Program-made: the position numbers and the translations under genes
Shown here: positions 7,299 to 14,664 of the stretch, one piece after another
How the letters are laid out: each line of letters starts with the position of its first letter
Numbering within the stretch: the first letter of the stretch is position 1
Assembly: GCA_021775835.1 (NCBI GenBank)
Contig: JAJFHC010000199.1
Coordinates: 1-17,129 of the forward strand
DNA length: 17,129 nucleotides
Source of the DNA: Hyphomicrobiales bacterium
GTDB taxonomy: Bacteria > Pseudomonadota > Alphaproteobacteria > Rhizobiales > JAJFHC01
Reading direction: 5' to 3'
Notes under the pieces: model-generated
The model's database searches: none
Told to the model about the DNA's origin: nothing
Seen by the model: only the letters and a program-made list of their open reading frames with translations

Positions 7299-8390
7299 TC
7301 ATGCTTTTACACCGGCGCCGGGGGCAGGTTCCGCGTCCGGGTCAAGGGGCCAGCGGGCCCTTGGTGACACGTCGAGGCCATCCACCAACCCCAGAGCCAG
7401 ACGTTCTGCGCCTGCCCAGGCAATCATGGCGCCGTTGTCGGTGCACAGATAAGGCGCCGGTGCCACAAGCCGGAAACCGTTCGCCTTGCAAATGGAGCTC
7501 AGCCCCGACCTGAGAGCCTGATTGGCAGCGACACCGCCGGCGACAACGAGAACCGGATCAGTATTCTCGGGAAATCGTTGCTGGAACATCATCATGGCCG
7601 CTTGAGTACGGTCCTGGACACAAACGCCAATGGCCTTCTGGAAGGCGGCACAGATGTCGTTAACGTCGTCCGACGTCACCGGGGCGATTTGCTCCGCGGC
7701 GCGTCGTACGGCCGTCTTGAGGCCGGAAAAGGAAAAATCGCAACCCGGTCGGCCAAACAGCGGGCGGGGAAGATCAAATCGGTCAGGGTTCCCCAACGAG
7801 GCGGCCTGTTCAACCGCTGGTCCTCCGGGATAGCCCAGTCCAAGAAGCTTTGCCGTCTTGTCGAAGGCCTCTCCCAGGGCATCGTCGATGGTTGTCCCCA
7901 ACCGGGTATAGCTGCCGACGCCTTCAACCATGAGAAGTTGCGTGTGTCCGCCCGATACCAGGAGCAGCAGATAGGGAAAGTCGAGACCATCGGTCAGGCG
8001 CGCGGTCAGGGCATGACCTTCCAGATGGTTCACTGCAACCAAGGGCCGGTCCTGCACCAGCGCTATGGCCTTGCCAGCCATGAGCCCAACGATAACGCCC
8101 CCAATAAGGCCAGGACCGGCCGTGGCCGCCACAGCATCGAGATCGGCACAGGAAGTCTCTGCTTCACTGAGGGCTCTCTCCACCACGGTGTCCAGATGGG
8201 CAATATGGGCGCGTGCCGCGATCTCAGGCACGACCCCACCATAGGGTGCGTGCTCTTCAAGTTGAGAAAAGACCACATTCGACAGGATCCGGCCGGTACC
8301 GTCTGCCTCACGCTGGATTACGGAAGCCGCGGTTTCATCGCAACTTGTTTCAATCCCGAGAACAAGCAGCGAGGGTGAAGCAGGATCCAT
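7299..8390 (-). CDS. tsaD: tRNA N6-threonylcarbamoyladenosine synthase subunit TsaD
   Basis: TsaD (Kae1/Gcp family) transfers threonylcarbamoyl to A37 of ANN-decoding tRNAs together with TsaB and TsaE. From ATG 8390 it has 363 residues, normal for alphaproteobacteria. Visible are [13 protein letters not shown] (11-23), [10 protein letters not shown] (65-74), metal ligands H122 and H126 in [15 protein letters not shown] (145-153), GGVAAN (285-290) and D318 in [10 protein letters not shown], the third metal ligand. The frame is open for 23 codons farther upstream, but those residues do not match the family and run into the hemC promoter region, so ATG 8390 was chosen. It is divergent from hemC and followed by gpsA. 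Its tRNA substrates would include the tRNA-Thr found at 13976. Confidence 0.96.
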   Translation of the reverse strand: MDPASPSLLVLGIETSCDETAASVIQREADGTGRILSNVVFSQLEEHAPYGGVVPEIAARAHIAHLDTVVERALSEAETSCADLDAVAATAGPGLIGGVIVGLMAGKAIALVQDRPLVAVNHLEGHALTARLTDGLDFPYLLLLVSGGHTQLLMVEGVGSYTRLGTTIDDALGEAFDKTAKLLGLGYPGGPAVEQAASLGNPDRFDLPRPLFGRPGCDFSFSGLKTAVRRAAEQIAPVTSDDVNDICAAFQKAIGVCVQDRTQAAMMMFQQRFPENTDPVLVVAGGVAANQALRSGLSSICKANGFRLVAPAPYLCTDNGAMIAWAGAERLALGLVDGLDVSPRARWPLDPDAEPAPGAGVKA

Positions 8391-8483
8391 GATAATTCCA
8401 AATTTTTCTTTGCGTGTGCGACTCCGACGATATAGTGCGCGCCAACGCATGAAGCACACCGTCTATCATTCGAGGACACAAGA

Positions 8484-9407
8484 TTGCAAATGTCACAAAT
8501 CCGAATCGGTACCCGGGGCAGCAAACTAGCTCTTGTACAGGCGGAACAGGTCCGCAGCCTTATCGCCGCCGAGCACGGGATCGATCTCGATGCCATAGAA
8601 ATCGTCGTCATCAAGACATCCGGAGACCGGATTCAGGACCGCCCCCTGTCAGAGGTCGGCGGCAAGGGTCTGTTCACGAAGGAGATCGAGGAGGAACTGA
8701 TCGAAGGATCGATCGATATGGCGGTTCATTCAATGAAGGACATGCCGACGACACTGCCCGACGGTCTTGTAATCGATTGCCTGTTGCCGCGCGAGGATCC
8801 GCTGGACGGATATCTCAGCCCGGTGGCGTCGCGGTTGCAGGATCTGCCGCACGGGGCTGTGGTGGGCTCTTCGTCGCTGCGCCGTCAGGCCCAGATAAAG
8901 CGTATCAGGCCGGACATCGAGGTGGTCATGTATCGTGGCAACGTGGATACACGGCTGCGCAAGCTACAGGAAGGGGTGGTGGACGCCACAATCCTTGCCT
9001 GTTCCGGCCTCAAGAGACTCGGCCTTGAGCACGAAATTACCGAACGCGTGGATCCCGACATCATGCTACCGGCTGTCGCCCAGGGCGCTATTGGCATAGA
9101 GGCGCGGGAGGCCGATCACCATATGGCCGAACTCCTGCGCCCGCTCAACGACGAACTGACAACAATTTGCGTGTCGGCAGAACGGTCCCTGCTGGCGGAA
9201 CTCGACGGCTCCTGCCGGACGCCGATCGGCGGTTTTGCGGAACTGGATGAAACCGGCTGTTTGTTGCTGCGCGGAATGATCCTGACGCCGGACGGCGTGA
9301 CATGCCACGAAACCCAACGCACCGGCAATGCCGAGGACGCTGAGCTTCTGGGTGCGGATGCCGGTCGCGAGCTGAAGGCGCGCGGCGGTCCGGGGTTTTT
9401 CGGCTGA
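8484..9407 (+). CDS. hemC: Hydroxymethylbilane synthase (porphobilinogen deaminase)
   Basis: HemC joins four porphobilinogens into hydroxymethylbilane in tetrapyrrole synthesis. The length of 305-307 residues fits the family. Motifs: RIGTRGSKLALVQA near the N terminus, HSMKDMP with catalytic D86, GSSSLRRQAQ (128-137), YRGNVDTRL (150-158), LPAVAQGAIGIE (195-206) and GSCRTPIGG, in which C244 carries the dipyrromethane cofactor (numbers from TTG). The start is uncertain: GAGGA (8472-8476) lies seven bases before TTG 8484 but 13 before ATG 8490. The spacing supports TTG; the family N terminus fits either. It is divergent from tsaD and six bases before hemD. Confidence 0.96.
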   Translation: MQMSQIRIGTRGSKLALVQAEQVRSLIAAEHGIDLDAIEIVVIKTSGDRIQDRPLSEVGGKGLFTKEIEEELIEGSIDMAVHSMKDMPTTLPDGLVIDCLLPREDPLDGYLSPVASRLQDLPHGAVVGSSSLRRQAQIKRIRPDIEVVMYRGNVDTRLRKLQEGVVDATILACSGLKRLGLEHEITERVDPDIMLPAVAQGAIGIEAREADHHMAELLRPLNDELTTICVSAERSLLAELDGSCRTPIGGFAELDETGCLLLRGMILTPDGVTCHETQRTGNAEDAELLGADAGRELKARGGPGFFG

Positions 9408-9413
9408 TCGCTC

Positions 9414-10139
9414 ATGCACCTGATCGTGACCCGCCCCAGAGGGGATTCGGAAGAACTGGCAAGACTGCTTCGGGATCAGGGGCACACCGTCGTGATCGAG
9501 CCCCTGCTGGAAATTGTGCCGCGAGATACATCACTGCCGGATCCAGACCGTTTTCAGGGGTTGCTCGTTACAAGCGCCAACGGCGTACGCTGCCTTGGCA
9601 GTTGCGACCCTGCACCGGGTTTTTATACCCTGCCGGTCTTTGCGGTCGGCGATGCGTCCCGTGAAGCAGCCCTTGAGGCCGGTTTCAGCAATGTGAAGAG
9701 CGCGTCGGGAGACCTCGGCGCCCTGGCGGACCTGGTCAGTCACACTGTCGATCCGGCCCGCGGCCCACTGCTCTATCCAACAGGCAGCAAGATCGCCGGC
9801 GACCTCAAGGGATTGCTGGAATCACGAGGGTACGCGGTCGAACGGGCCGTGCTGTATGACGCGGTTGCCCGGGAAAGGCTCGAGGCAGGCACAATCGAGG
9901 CACTGGCTGAACATCGGGTGGACGGGGTTCTTCTGTTTTCACCAAGAACCGCGACGATTCTGTCCGATCTCATGGCGAAGGCCGACCTGGCGGCGGCGGC
10001 GGCGGCAATTACCTTCTTTTGCCTGTCCCGGCCGGTTGCCGACCGATTGTCCGAAGGTTTGTCGGGACGGCAAGTCTCTGTGCAGACATCAGACACTCCT
10101 GATCTGGCAGGAATGCTTACGTTAACGGGTCCACGGTGA
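9414..10139 (+). CDS. hemD: Uroporphyrinogen-III synthase
   Basis: HemD closes and inverts ring D of hydroxymethylbilane to give uroporphyrinogen III. The family is poorly conserved, but this 241-residue protein has the expected two-lobe pattern: LIVTRPRGDSEELARLL at the N terminus, LLVTSANGVRCL around 50-61, LLYPTGSKIAGDLKGLLESRGYAVERAVLYDAV near 120-152 and LLFSPRTATIL near 172-182. It starts six bases after the hemC stop, so the two are co-transcribed. A run of six alanines is encoded by a GGC trinucleotide repeat at 9989-10006. Confidence 0.93.
   Translation: MHLIVTRPRGDSEELARLLRDQGHTVVIEPLLEIVPRDTSLPDPDRFQGLLVTSANGVRCLGSCDPAPGFYTLPVFAVGDASREAALEAGFSNVKSASGDLGALADLVSHTVDPARGPLLYPTGSKIAGDLKGLLESRGYAVERAVLYDAVARERLEAGTIEALAEHRVDGVLLFSPRTATILSDLMAKADLAAAAAAITFFCLSRPVADRLSEGLSGRQVSVQTSDTPDLAGMLTLTGPR
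9989..10006 (+). repeat. (GGC)6 trinucleotide repeat in hemD
   Basis: Six perfect GGC units encode most of an Ala6 run in HemD (residues around 193-198). Changes in unit number would keep the frame, so this is not a classic phase-variation tract. Confidence 0.7.
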
Positions 10140-10276
10140 GCGTCGCGTGCGAGCCGGTTTGCGACGTTGCGGCGCTGGCGTGCAATAGCAACTCGTCTTA
10201 TAGATGCGTTTTGGTATAAGATTGATAGCGCGGCGCCGGTCGCCTTTCTTCCACCGGCAAATGGAGTATCGGTATC

Positions 10277-12007
10277 GTGGCTGAGTCGGATAAACCTGGT
10301 CAGAAAAAGACAACAACCCGCAAGACAACGAATCCGGCCTCGCGCAAGAAGGTTACCCGGGCGCCGGTGATCGACCTTGAAGCAACCGAGATTCCAGAAA
10401 AACCTGCAGCAGGCACGACGTCCAAGCCCGAGAGCACGCAACCTGCAGGGGAATCGAAAACGTCCGCTTCTGATACCGCCGGGAAGGACGACAGGACGGT
10501 CAAGGCGGAAACCCCGGCGAGTGCGGCTCCGGCTCCTTCGAAACAGCCTGACGATGCAAAGAAGTCGGAACCCGCGAAACCGGACTCCAAGAAACCAGAT
10601 CAGAAATCATCATCGCCAAACCAGCCAAAATCACCTGCCGGGAAAACCGATGCCGGATTGAACAAACCGGCTGAAACCGAAAAAGGCTCCAGTTCAGGAA
10701 AACCCGCTCAACCGGGCGACGGCCCGGCGGCAGCGCCTAAGTCCACAACACCGCCCGCTCGGGAAGAGAAGACCGGGATGCTGGCCTTTGCCGGCGCAGG
10801 CGCTGCGGGCGCCTTTGCCTGCTTCGTTATCATTGCCGGGCTCGACCAGTTGGACCTTATTCCGTGGAATTCATCCAGCCCGGACGAGGCCGCCGTCACG
10901 CAGCGATTCGATGCACTTGAAAAACAGGTCGCCGAACTTTCCAGTAAAACTGCGACTTCCCCTGACTATGGCGAAAGGGTCGTTGCGCTGGAGAGCGGTC
11001 TTCGCGACATTTCAAAGGCGAACAGTGGACTGGCGGGCGACGTATCCGGACAACGCGACACCGTCGGCAAACTCGAGGCTAAACTTCAGGAGACGACGGT
11101 TTCTGCAGAGGCTGCACTTGCCGGTGTCAAGGAAATCGAAGCCTCGGTCAGAGCGATAGGCCAGAGTACAGCAGAGGGCGATGACGGTCCGTCGGTGAGC
11201 GCTCTTGCCCTGAAGCTGTCGTCGCTGTCGTCGCGCCTCGACACACTGTCCGGCGATCTCAAGTCCAGCATGCCCCAGGACCTGGCGGGCAAACTTTCGG
11301 CAGTCGACGGCAATGTCGCTGGCCTGAAGGCGTCCGTTGAAGAAATCAGGACGTCGCTGGCGAAACTGGACGCCCAACTCAACACTCTGCCGGTTGCGGC
11401 CAATACCCAAGGACTTGCCGATCTCAAAGGCGATGTGTCTGGTCGTCTGGAGGCGATAGAGGCACGATTGGGCGGGCCTGGCGAAACACGGGGTGCCGCA
11501 GCAGCGATTGCCCTGGCTGGCCTGAGACGTGCGATCGGCACCGGTGCTGGCTTTGCCAATGAGTTTGCAGCGTTCAAATCTCTTGTACCCGACGACCCGC
11601 TTGTGGCAACGGTCGAGCCACATGCTCAAAACGGCATTCCCACACGCGACGCGCTGGCAGAACGCTTTATCTCGGTGCTTTCGCAAATCAACGCATCCGG
11701 TGACGGCAAATCAAAGAGCGACGACCTTGTCGGTGGCCTGATGGCACGCCTTGAGTCAGTCGTAAAGGTCCGCAAGACCGGCGCCGATGACGCCCACGAC
11801 GAAGCGTCGGTTGCCGCTCGCATGGCGCAACACCTGAAGGCAGGCGATCTGAAGGCTGCGGTTGACGGTGCAAAGTCAATTGTCGGAGCCGTATCACCGA
11901 CGATGGCCGGTTGGGTTACCCTTGCCGAGGCGCGTCTGTCCGCGGAAACAGCGCTGGACGATGCCGATCAACGGATGCTCGCCGCACTGGCGCGTACAGG
12001 AGACTGA
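10277..12007 (+). CDS. Mitofilin/Mic60-family inner-membrane protein
   Basis: This 576-residue protein has the architecture of alphaproteobacterial mitofilin homologues. Residues 1-165 are a low-complexity Lys/Pro/Ser/Ala-rich cytoplasmic region. One membrane helix (about 167-188, MLAFAGAGAAGAFACFVIIAG) follows, then a long predicted coiled coil (about 205-400, many heptad-like Leu/Val and the DTLSGDLKSS type of repeats). A C-terminal mitofilin-like domain (about 405-576) begins at RGAAAAIALAGLRRAI. Mic60 organises crista junctions in mitochondria; bacterial homologues are linked to intracytoplasmic membrane shaping. Start GTG 10277 has GGAG 10 bases upstream. It lies 137 bases after hemD and four bases before hemY, the neighbourhood reported for this family in alphaproteobacteria. 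Confidence 0.9.
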   Translation: MAESDKPGQKKTTTRKTTNPASRKKVTRAPVIDLEATEIPEKPAAGTTSKPESTQPAGESKTSASDTAGKDDRTVKAETPASAAPAPSKQPDDAKKSEPAKPDSKKPDQKSSSPNQPKSPAGKTDAGLNKPAETEKGSSSGKPAQPGDGPAAAPKSTTPPAREEKTGMLAFAGAGAAGAFACFVIIAGLDQLDLIPWNSSSPDEAAVTQRFDALEKQVAELSSKTATSPDYGERVVALESGLRDISKANSGLAGDVSGQRDTVGKLEAKLQETTVSAEAALAGVKEIEASVRAIGQSTAEGDDGPSVSALALKLSSLSSRLDTLSGDLKSSMPQDLAGKLSAVDGNVAGLKASVEEIRTSLAKLDAQLNTLPVAANTQGLADLKGDVSGRLEAIEARLGGPGETRGAAAAIALAGLRRAIGTGAGFANEFAAFKSLVPDDPLVATVEPHAQNGIPTRDALAERFISVLSQINASGDGKSKSDDLVGGLMARLESVVKVRKTGADDAHDEASVAARMAQHLKAGDLKAAVDGAKSIVGAVSPTMAGWVTLAEARLSAETALDDADQRMLAALARTGD

Positions 12008-12011
12008 AGTT

Positions 12012-13904
12012 ATGTGGCGTGCCATCTTCATCTTTGTCGTCATCGCGATACTTGCTTTTGTCATGGCCTGGTTTGCCGACCGGCCGGGGGCTGTGACGAT
12101 GACGTGGCTTGGCTATGAAATCCAGACCAGTGTCATGTTTGCAGCGGCTGTCGTCGCCATTTTCATCGTGCTTGTCCTGACCTTGTGGTCAGTGGTCAGG
12201 CGGATTATCGGCGCACCGGGATCCATCAGCGGATTCTTCAAATCGAGACGCCGGCAAAAAGGCTACAACGCCCTCAGCCAGGGCATGATCGCCGTTGGCG
12301 CTGGCGACGGCCAGACCGCCCACCGGTTGTCGGAGCAGGCTGCCAATCTGTTGCGTGACGAACCACTGACCCTGATGTTGAAGGCGCAGGCTGCCCAATT
12401 GAACGGCGACCAGGCTTCCGCCACCCGTGTTTTCAAGGCCATGCTGCAAGCACCCGAGACAGAATCGCTTGGGCTCCATGGGCTGTTTGTCCAGGCAAGG
12501 CGCGACAACGATTCGGCCGCTGCCCGTGTGTATGCCGAACGGGCGATGAAGGAAAAACCCGAGCTGGCCTGGGCGACACTTGCGGTGCTCGCCCTGCAAT
12601 CGGCGGACAACGACTGGAAGGGGGCCACCCGCACCCTCGAAGTGGCGCGCCTTAACAAGCTAGTGGAAAAGTCCGACGCCGCACGCCAGAAGGCGGTGTT
12701 GATGGTGGCGCAGGCGATGGAAATCGAAGACACCGAGACAGACCGGGCGCTGGTCATGGCGCTGGATGCCCACAAACTGGCGCCGGCTCTGGTTCAGGCA
12801 GCGGTAATTGCCGGCCGGATATTGGCTTCACAAAGCAATACCAAAAAAGCCGCCCGGGTCCTGGAAAAGACCTGGAAGCTGGCGCCCCATCCGGACTTGG
12901 CTGAAATCTATGCTCACGCCCGGCCCGGTGATTCGCCTCGGGACCGGCTGAAACGCGTCAAGACCCTGACACAGAAACTGCCCTCCAGCATCGAGGGACC
13001 TGTGGCGGTGGCGCGCGCCGCAATCGAGGCCAGGGACTGGAAGGAAGCCCGCACCGTCCTGTCGCCTTATCTGGAAGACAAGCTGCAATCGCGGATCTGC
13101 CTGTTGATGGCGGAGGTCGAAGGCGGCGAGAACGGTGCGCGCGGCAAGGTTCGCGAGTGGCTGGCCCGGGCCGTACGGGCGCCGCGCGATCCGGCCTGGA
13201 CCGCAGACGGCTATGTGTCGGAAACCTGGATGCCGGTGTCGCCGGTTTCGGGCAAACTCGATGCTCTGCAATGGCTGGTTCCGGTGGAGAGCCTGGCGTA
13301 TCACGGTGCGGCCGAACTTCTGGATGCCCTGGAGACCAGTGCCGAGGACGCAGACGAAAGCACCGAGGGAGACGATGGCGAACCTTTCGACCCAGCCGAT
13401 GCCGCGGTGGTTATCAACCCGGTCGACGACTCTGCGGAGAAAGAAGAATCACAAGCCGCAGACTCAGGCACGCCGGCAACAGTCGCCGAAGATGACAGTG
13501 CACCGGCTGAGGAAATCGTTGAGGCCGTCGCCGAGGAACAGGCGGACAGTGGCGAAGACGATGAGGCAAGCAAGCAAGCGGCAATCGTAGAGCCAGAGGT
13601 CGCGCCTGTCCCGGCTGACGACGCGGCGGAAGAAAGCGAGGCACCGGCGGCCGAAGAGGTCAAGGCCATCGAAGGCGAGGCGACGCCCGAACAAGAGGTG
13701 CCTGACACTGATTCAACAAAAACCAATCCAAAGAAAGCCGGGTCCAAAGACACGGGTCGCAAGGGCGCTGGACCCAAAGACGCCGGTCCCAAGGATCAGA
13801 TTGCTTCAGACGATGAGAATGAAGAAGTCTTCGTCATTCCAAGAGCGCCGGACGATCCAGGCCCGGAACCAAAAAAGAACGGCTCGCGAAACTGGTTCGA
13901 CTAG
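12012..13904 (+). CDS. hemY: HemY family protein with TPR repeats and long acidic tail
   Basis: HemY is an inner-membrane protein of the haem gene cluster, thought to support late tetrapyrrole synthesis; its exact activity is unresolved (not the protoporphyrinogen oxidase also called HemY in Bacillus). The 630 residues comprise two membrane helices (about 3-21 and 41-64), the HemY_N segment with GYNALSQGMIAVGAGD (84-99), TPR-like helices to about residue 400, and the conserved TWMPVSPVSGKLDALQW (about 407-423). After that comes an unusual Glu/Asp/Ala-rich tail of about 190 residues with KxGPKD-type repeats, ending in FVIPRAPDDPGPE. ATG 12012 was chosen over a longer open frame because GGAGA lies eight bases upstream and the extra residues overlap the mitofilin gene. 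Confidence 0.9.
   Translation: MWRAIFIFVVIAILAFVMAWFADRPGAVTMTWLGYEIQTSVMFAAAVVAIFIVLVLTLWSVVRRIIGAPGSISGFFKSRRRQKGYNALSQGMIAVGAGDGQTAHRLSEQAANLLRDEPLTLMLKAQAAQLNGDQASATRVFKAMLQAPETESLGLHGLFVQARRDNDSAAARVYAERAMKEKPELAWATLAVLALQSADNDWKGATRTLEVARLNKLVEKSDAARQKAVLMVAQAMEIEDTETDRALVMALDAHKLAPALVQAAVIAGRILASQSNTKKAARVLEKTWKLAPHPDLAEIYAHARPGDSPRDRLKRVKTLTQKLPSSIEGPVAVARAAIEARDWKEARTVLSPYLEDKLQSRICLLMAEVEGGENGARGKVREWLARAVRAPRDPAWTADGYVSETWMPVSPVSGKLDALQWLVPVESLAYHGAAELLDALETSAEDADESTEGDDGEPFDPADAAVVINPVDDSAEKEESQAADSGTPATVAEDDSAPAEEIVEAVAEEQADSGEDDEASKQAAIVEPEVAPVPADDAAEESEAPAAEEVKAIEGEATPEQEVPDTDSTKTNPKKAGSKDTGRKGAGPKDAGPKDQIASDDENEEVFVIPRAPDDPGPEPKKNGSRNWFD
13722..13796 (+). repeat. Five tandem 15-base units in the hemY tail
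   Basis: The units encode TNPKK, AGSKD, TGRKG, AGPKD and AGPKD. The last two are identical at protein level and the middle ones diverged, giving a basic island (13722-13796) inside an otherwise acidic tail. Confidence 0.65.
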
Positions 13905-13932
13905 ACCGTATGTTCGACAAGTTTGTTGCGTA

Positions 13933-13961
13933 TTGCAAACGCAAGCGGGAAAGGGTATCAG
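13933..13961 (+). promoter_or_regulatory. Candidate promoter of the tRNA-Thr gene
   Basis: TTGCAA (13933-13938) and TATCAG (13956-13961) are separated by 17 bases and would start transcription about eight bases before the mature tRNA. Each hexamer matches the consensus at four positions, so support is modest. Confidence 0.33.
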
Positions 13962-13975
13962 AACCCGTCCCTAGG

Positions 13976-14051
13976 GCCGCATTAGCTCAGTTGGTAGAGC
14001 ATCGCATTCGTAATGCGGGGGTCGGGTGTTCGAGTCACCCATGCGGCACCA
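13976..14051 (+). tRNA. tRNA-Thr (anticodon CGT)
   Basis: The cloverleaf is complete. Acceptor GCCGCAT (13976-13982) pairs perfectly with ATGCGGC (14041-14047). The D-arm is GCTC/GAGC. The anticodon stem TCGCA/TGCGG encloses loop TTCGTAA with anticodon CGT at 14009-14011. The T-arm is GGGTG/CACCC with loop TTCGAGT. A discriminator A and an encoded CCA end the gene. It decodes ACG, and its A37 is a substrate of the t6A pathway that includes TsaD. The sequence downstream of it changes in character, as is common where mobile DNA inserts at tRNA 3' ends. Confidence 0.97.
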
Positions 14052-14388
14052 CTTCCTTGCAATATGAAGAAACTTTGGCGGCGCTCCCAAAAGTGTGAGC
14101 AGTAGTAGGTATGGCGTGCCGTCGACATTTTCATCGATCATGATGACACGATACCAAACACATCGTTTGTATTGCAGAGGTGTAGTTTCGGCCCTTTCCA
14201 GACTTTCACATCAACCATCTTCGTTAATTGCTAACCCCAAAAGCCACCGATCGTTTGACGTCTTGCACACGCGACGAACCAGTCGTCATATCCATGACCT
14301 TTGATTTTCTGTATATCGTGGATGGATTGAAACTCGTCATCCGCTCCGAAATCGTGGTGATGGACACGCACAACAGACAAGCACTCGC
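14052..14388. other. AT-richer, mostly non-coding stretch after the tRNA
   Basis: No recognisable gene is present. The sequence is less GC-rich than the housekeeping genes and the open frames are short or degenerate. A frame on the minus strand continues readable for about 55 codons before meeting the tRNA but lacks a sensible start. I see no second copy of the tRNA 3' end that would mark an attachment site. It could be decayed mobile DNA. Confidence 0.45.
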
Positions 14389-14395
14389 ATGGCAT
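14231..14395 (-). CDS. Possible 54-residue ORF of unknown function
   Basis: The frame from ATG 14395 to TAG 14231 reads with a natural-looking composition, for example HHHDFGADDEFQSIHDIQKI followed by GHGYDDWFVACARRQ. There is no clear ribosome site, and its start overlaps the start of the opposite-strand HNH fragment by seven bases, so both cannot easily be functional. After the TAG the frame stays open for about 30 more codons, which may mean it is a piece of a longer decayed gene. No family recognised. Confidence 0.22.
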   Translation of the reverse strand: MPCECLSVVRVHHHDFGADDEFQSIHDIQKIKGHGYDDWFVACARRQTIGGFWG

Positions 14396-14664
14396 TTGGA
14401 ATCTTAATTCATAGGACCGATTCGATTTACGAAGACATCCCGTCCGAACGATATCAATTTCCCAACCAATACCTCAGTCGGGCTAAGGAATTTGTTGATG
14501 ACTGGATCATCTATCTGGAGCCCACAAAGGTCAGAAATACGAAGGGTTACTTTGCGGTCGCGAAGGTCATGGAAATCATTCGTGGTCCCCGTCGTGAAGA
14601 GATGTACCTCGCTATTATCAAACCGGGCAGCTATCTTGATTTTGGAAACCAAGTTCCCTTTCGC
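14389..14664 (+). pseudogene. N-terminal fragment of an HNH endonuclease-family protein
   Basis: The first ~90 residues match my recollection of the N terminus of a family annotated as HNH endonucleases in rhizobia and relatives: FGILIHRTDSIYED, the RYQFPNQYLSRA segment, DDWIIYLEP, GYFAVAKVMEI and MYLAIIKPGSYLDF, in that order. The HNH catalytic domain should follow in the next ~150-200 residues but is absent. At about codon 90-93 (14656-14668) the reading frame passes without a break into transposase sequence. The start at ATG 14389 agrees with the family. No clear ribosome site is visible. Functionally dead as a nuclease; family assignment is from memory of the N-terminal pattern and not from a search. 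Confidence 0.65.

Noticed and set aside
8410..8436. TTGCGT … TATAGT as a promoter for hemC
   Set aside because: The spacing is only 15 bases and the hexamers are weak; the region must contain promoters for both genes but I cannot place them.
8391..8459. N-terminal extension of TsaD by 23 codons
   Set aside because: The residues (basic, Arg-rich) do not match the family and would fill the divergent tsaD/hemC promoter region.
11862..12011. N-terminal extension of HemY by 50 codons
   Set aside because: It overlaps the end of the mitofilin gene in another frame; the ATG at 12012 has a ribosome site and matches the family start.
13910..14098. A 62-codon plus-strand ORF containing AALAQLVEHRIRNAGVG
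   Set aside because: It is the translation of the tRNA-Thr gene, a well-known false ORF; it has no independent support.
14294..14407. A 37-codon plus-strand ORF just before the HNH fragment
   Set aside because: It overlaps the HNH start in another frame, has no ribosome site and no recognisable family.
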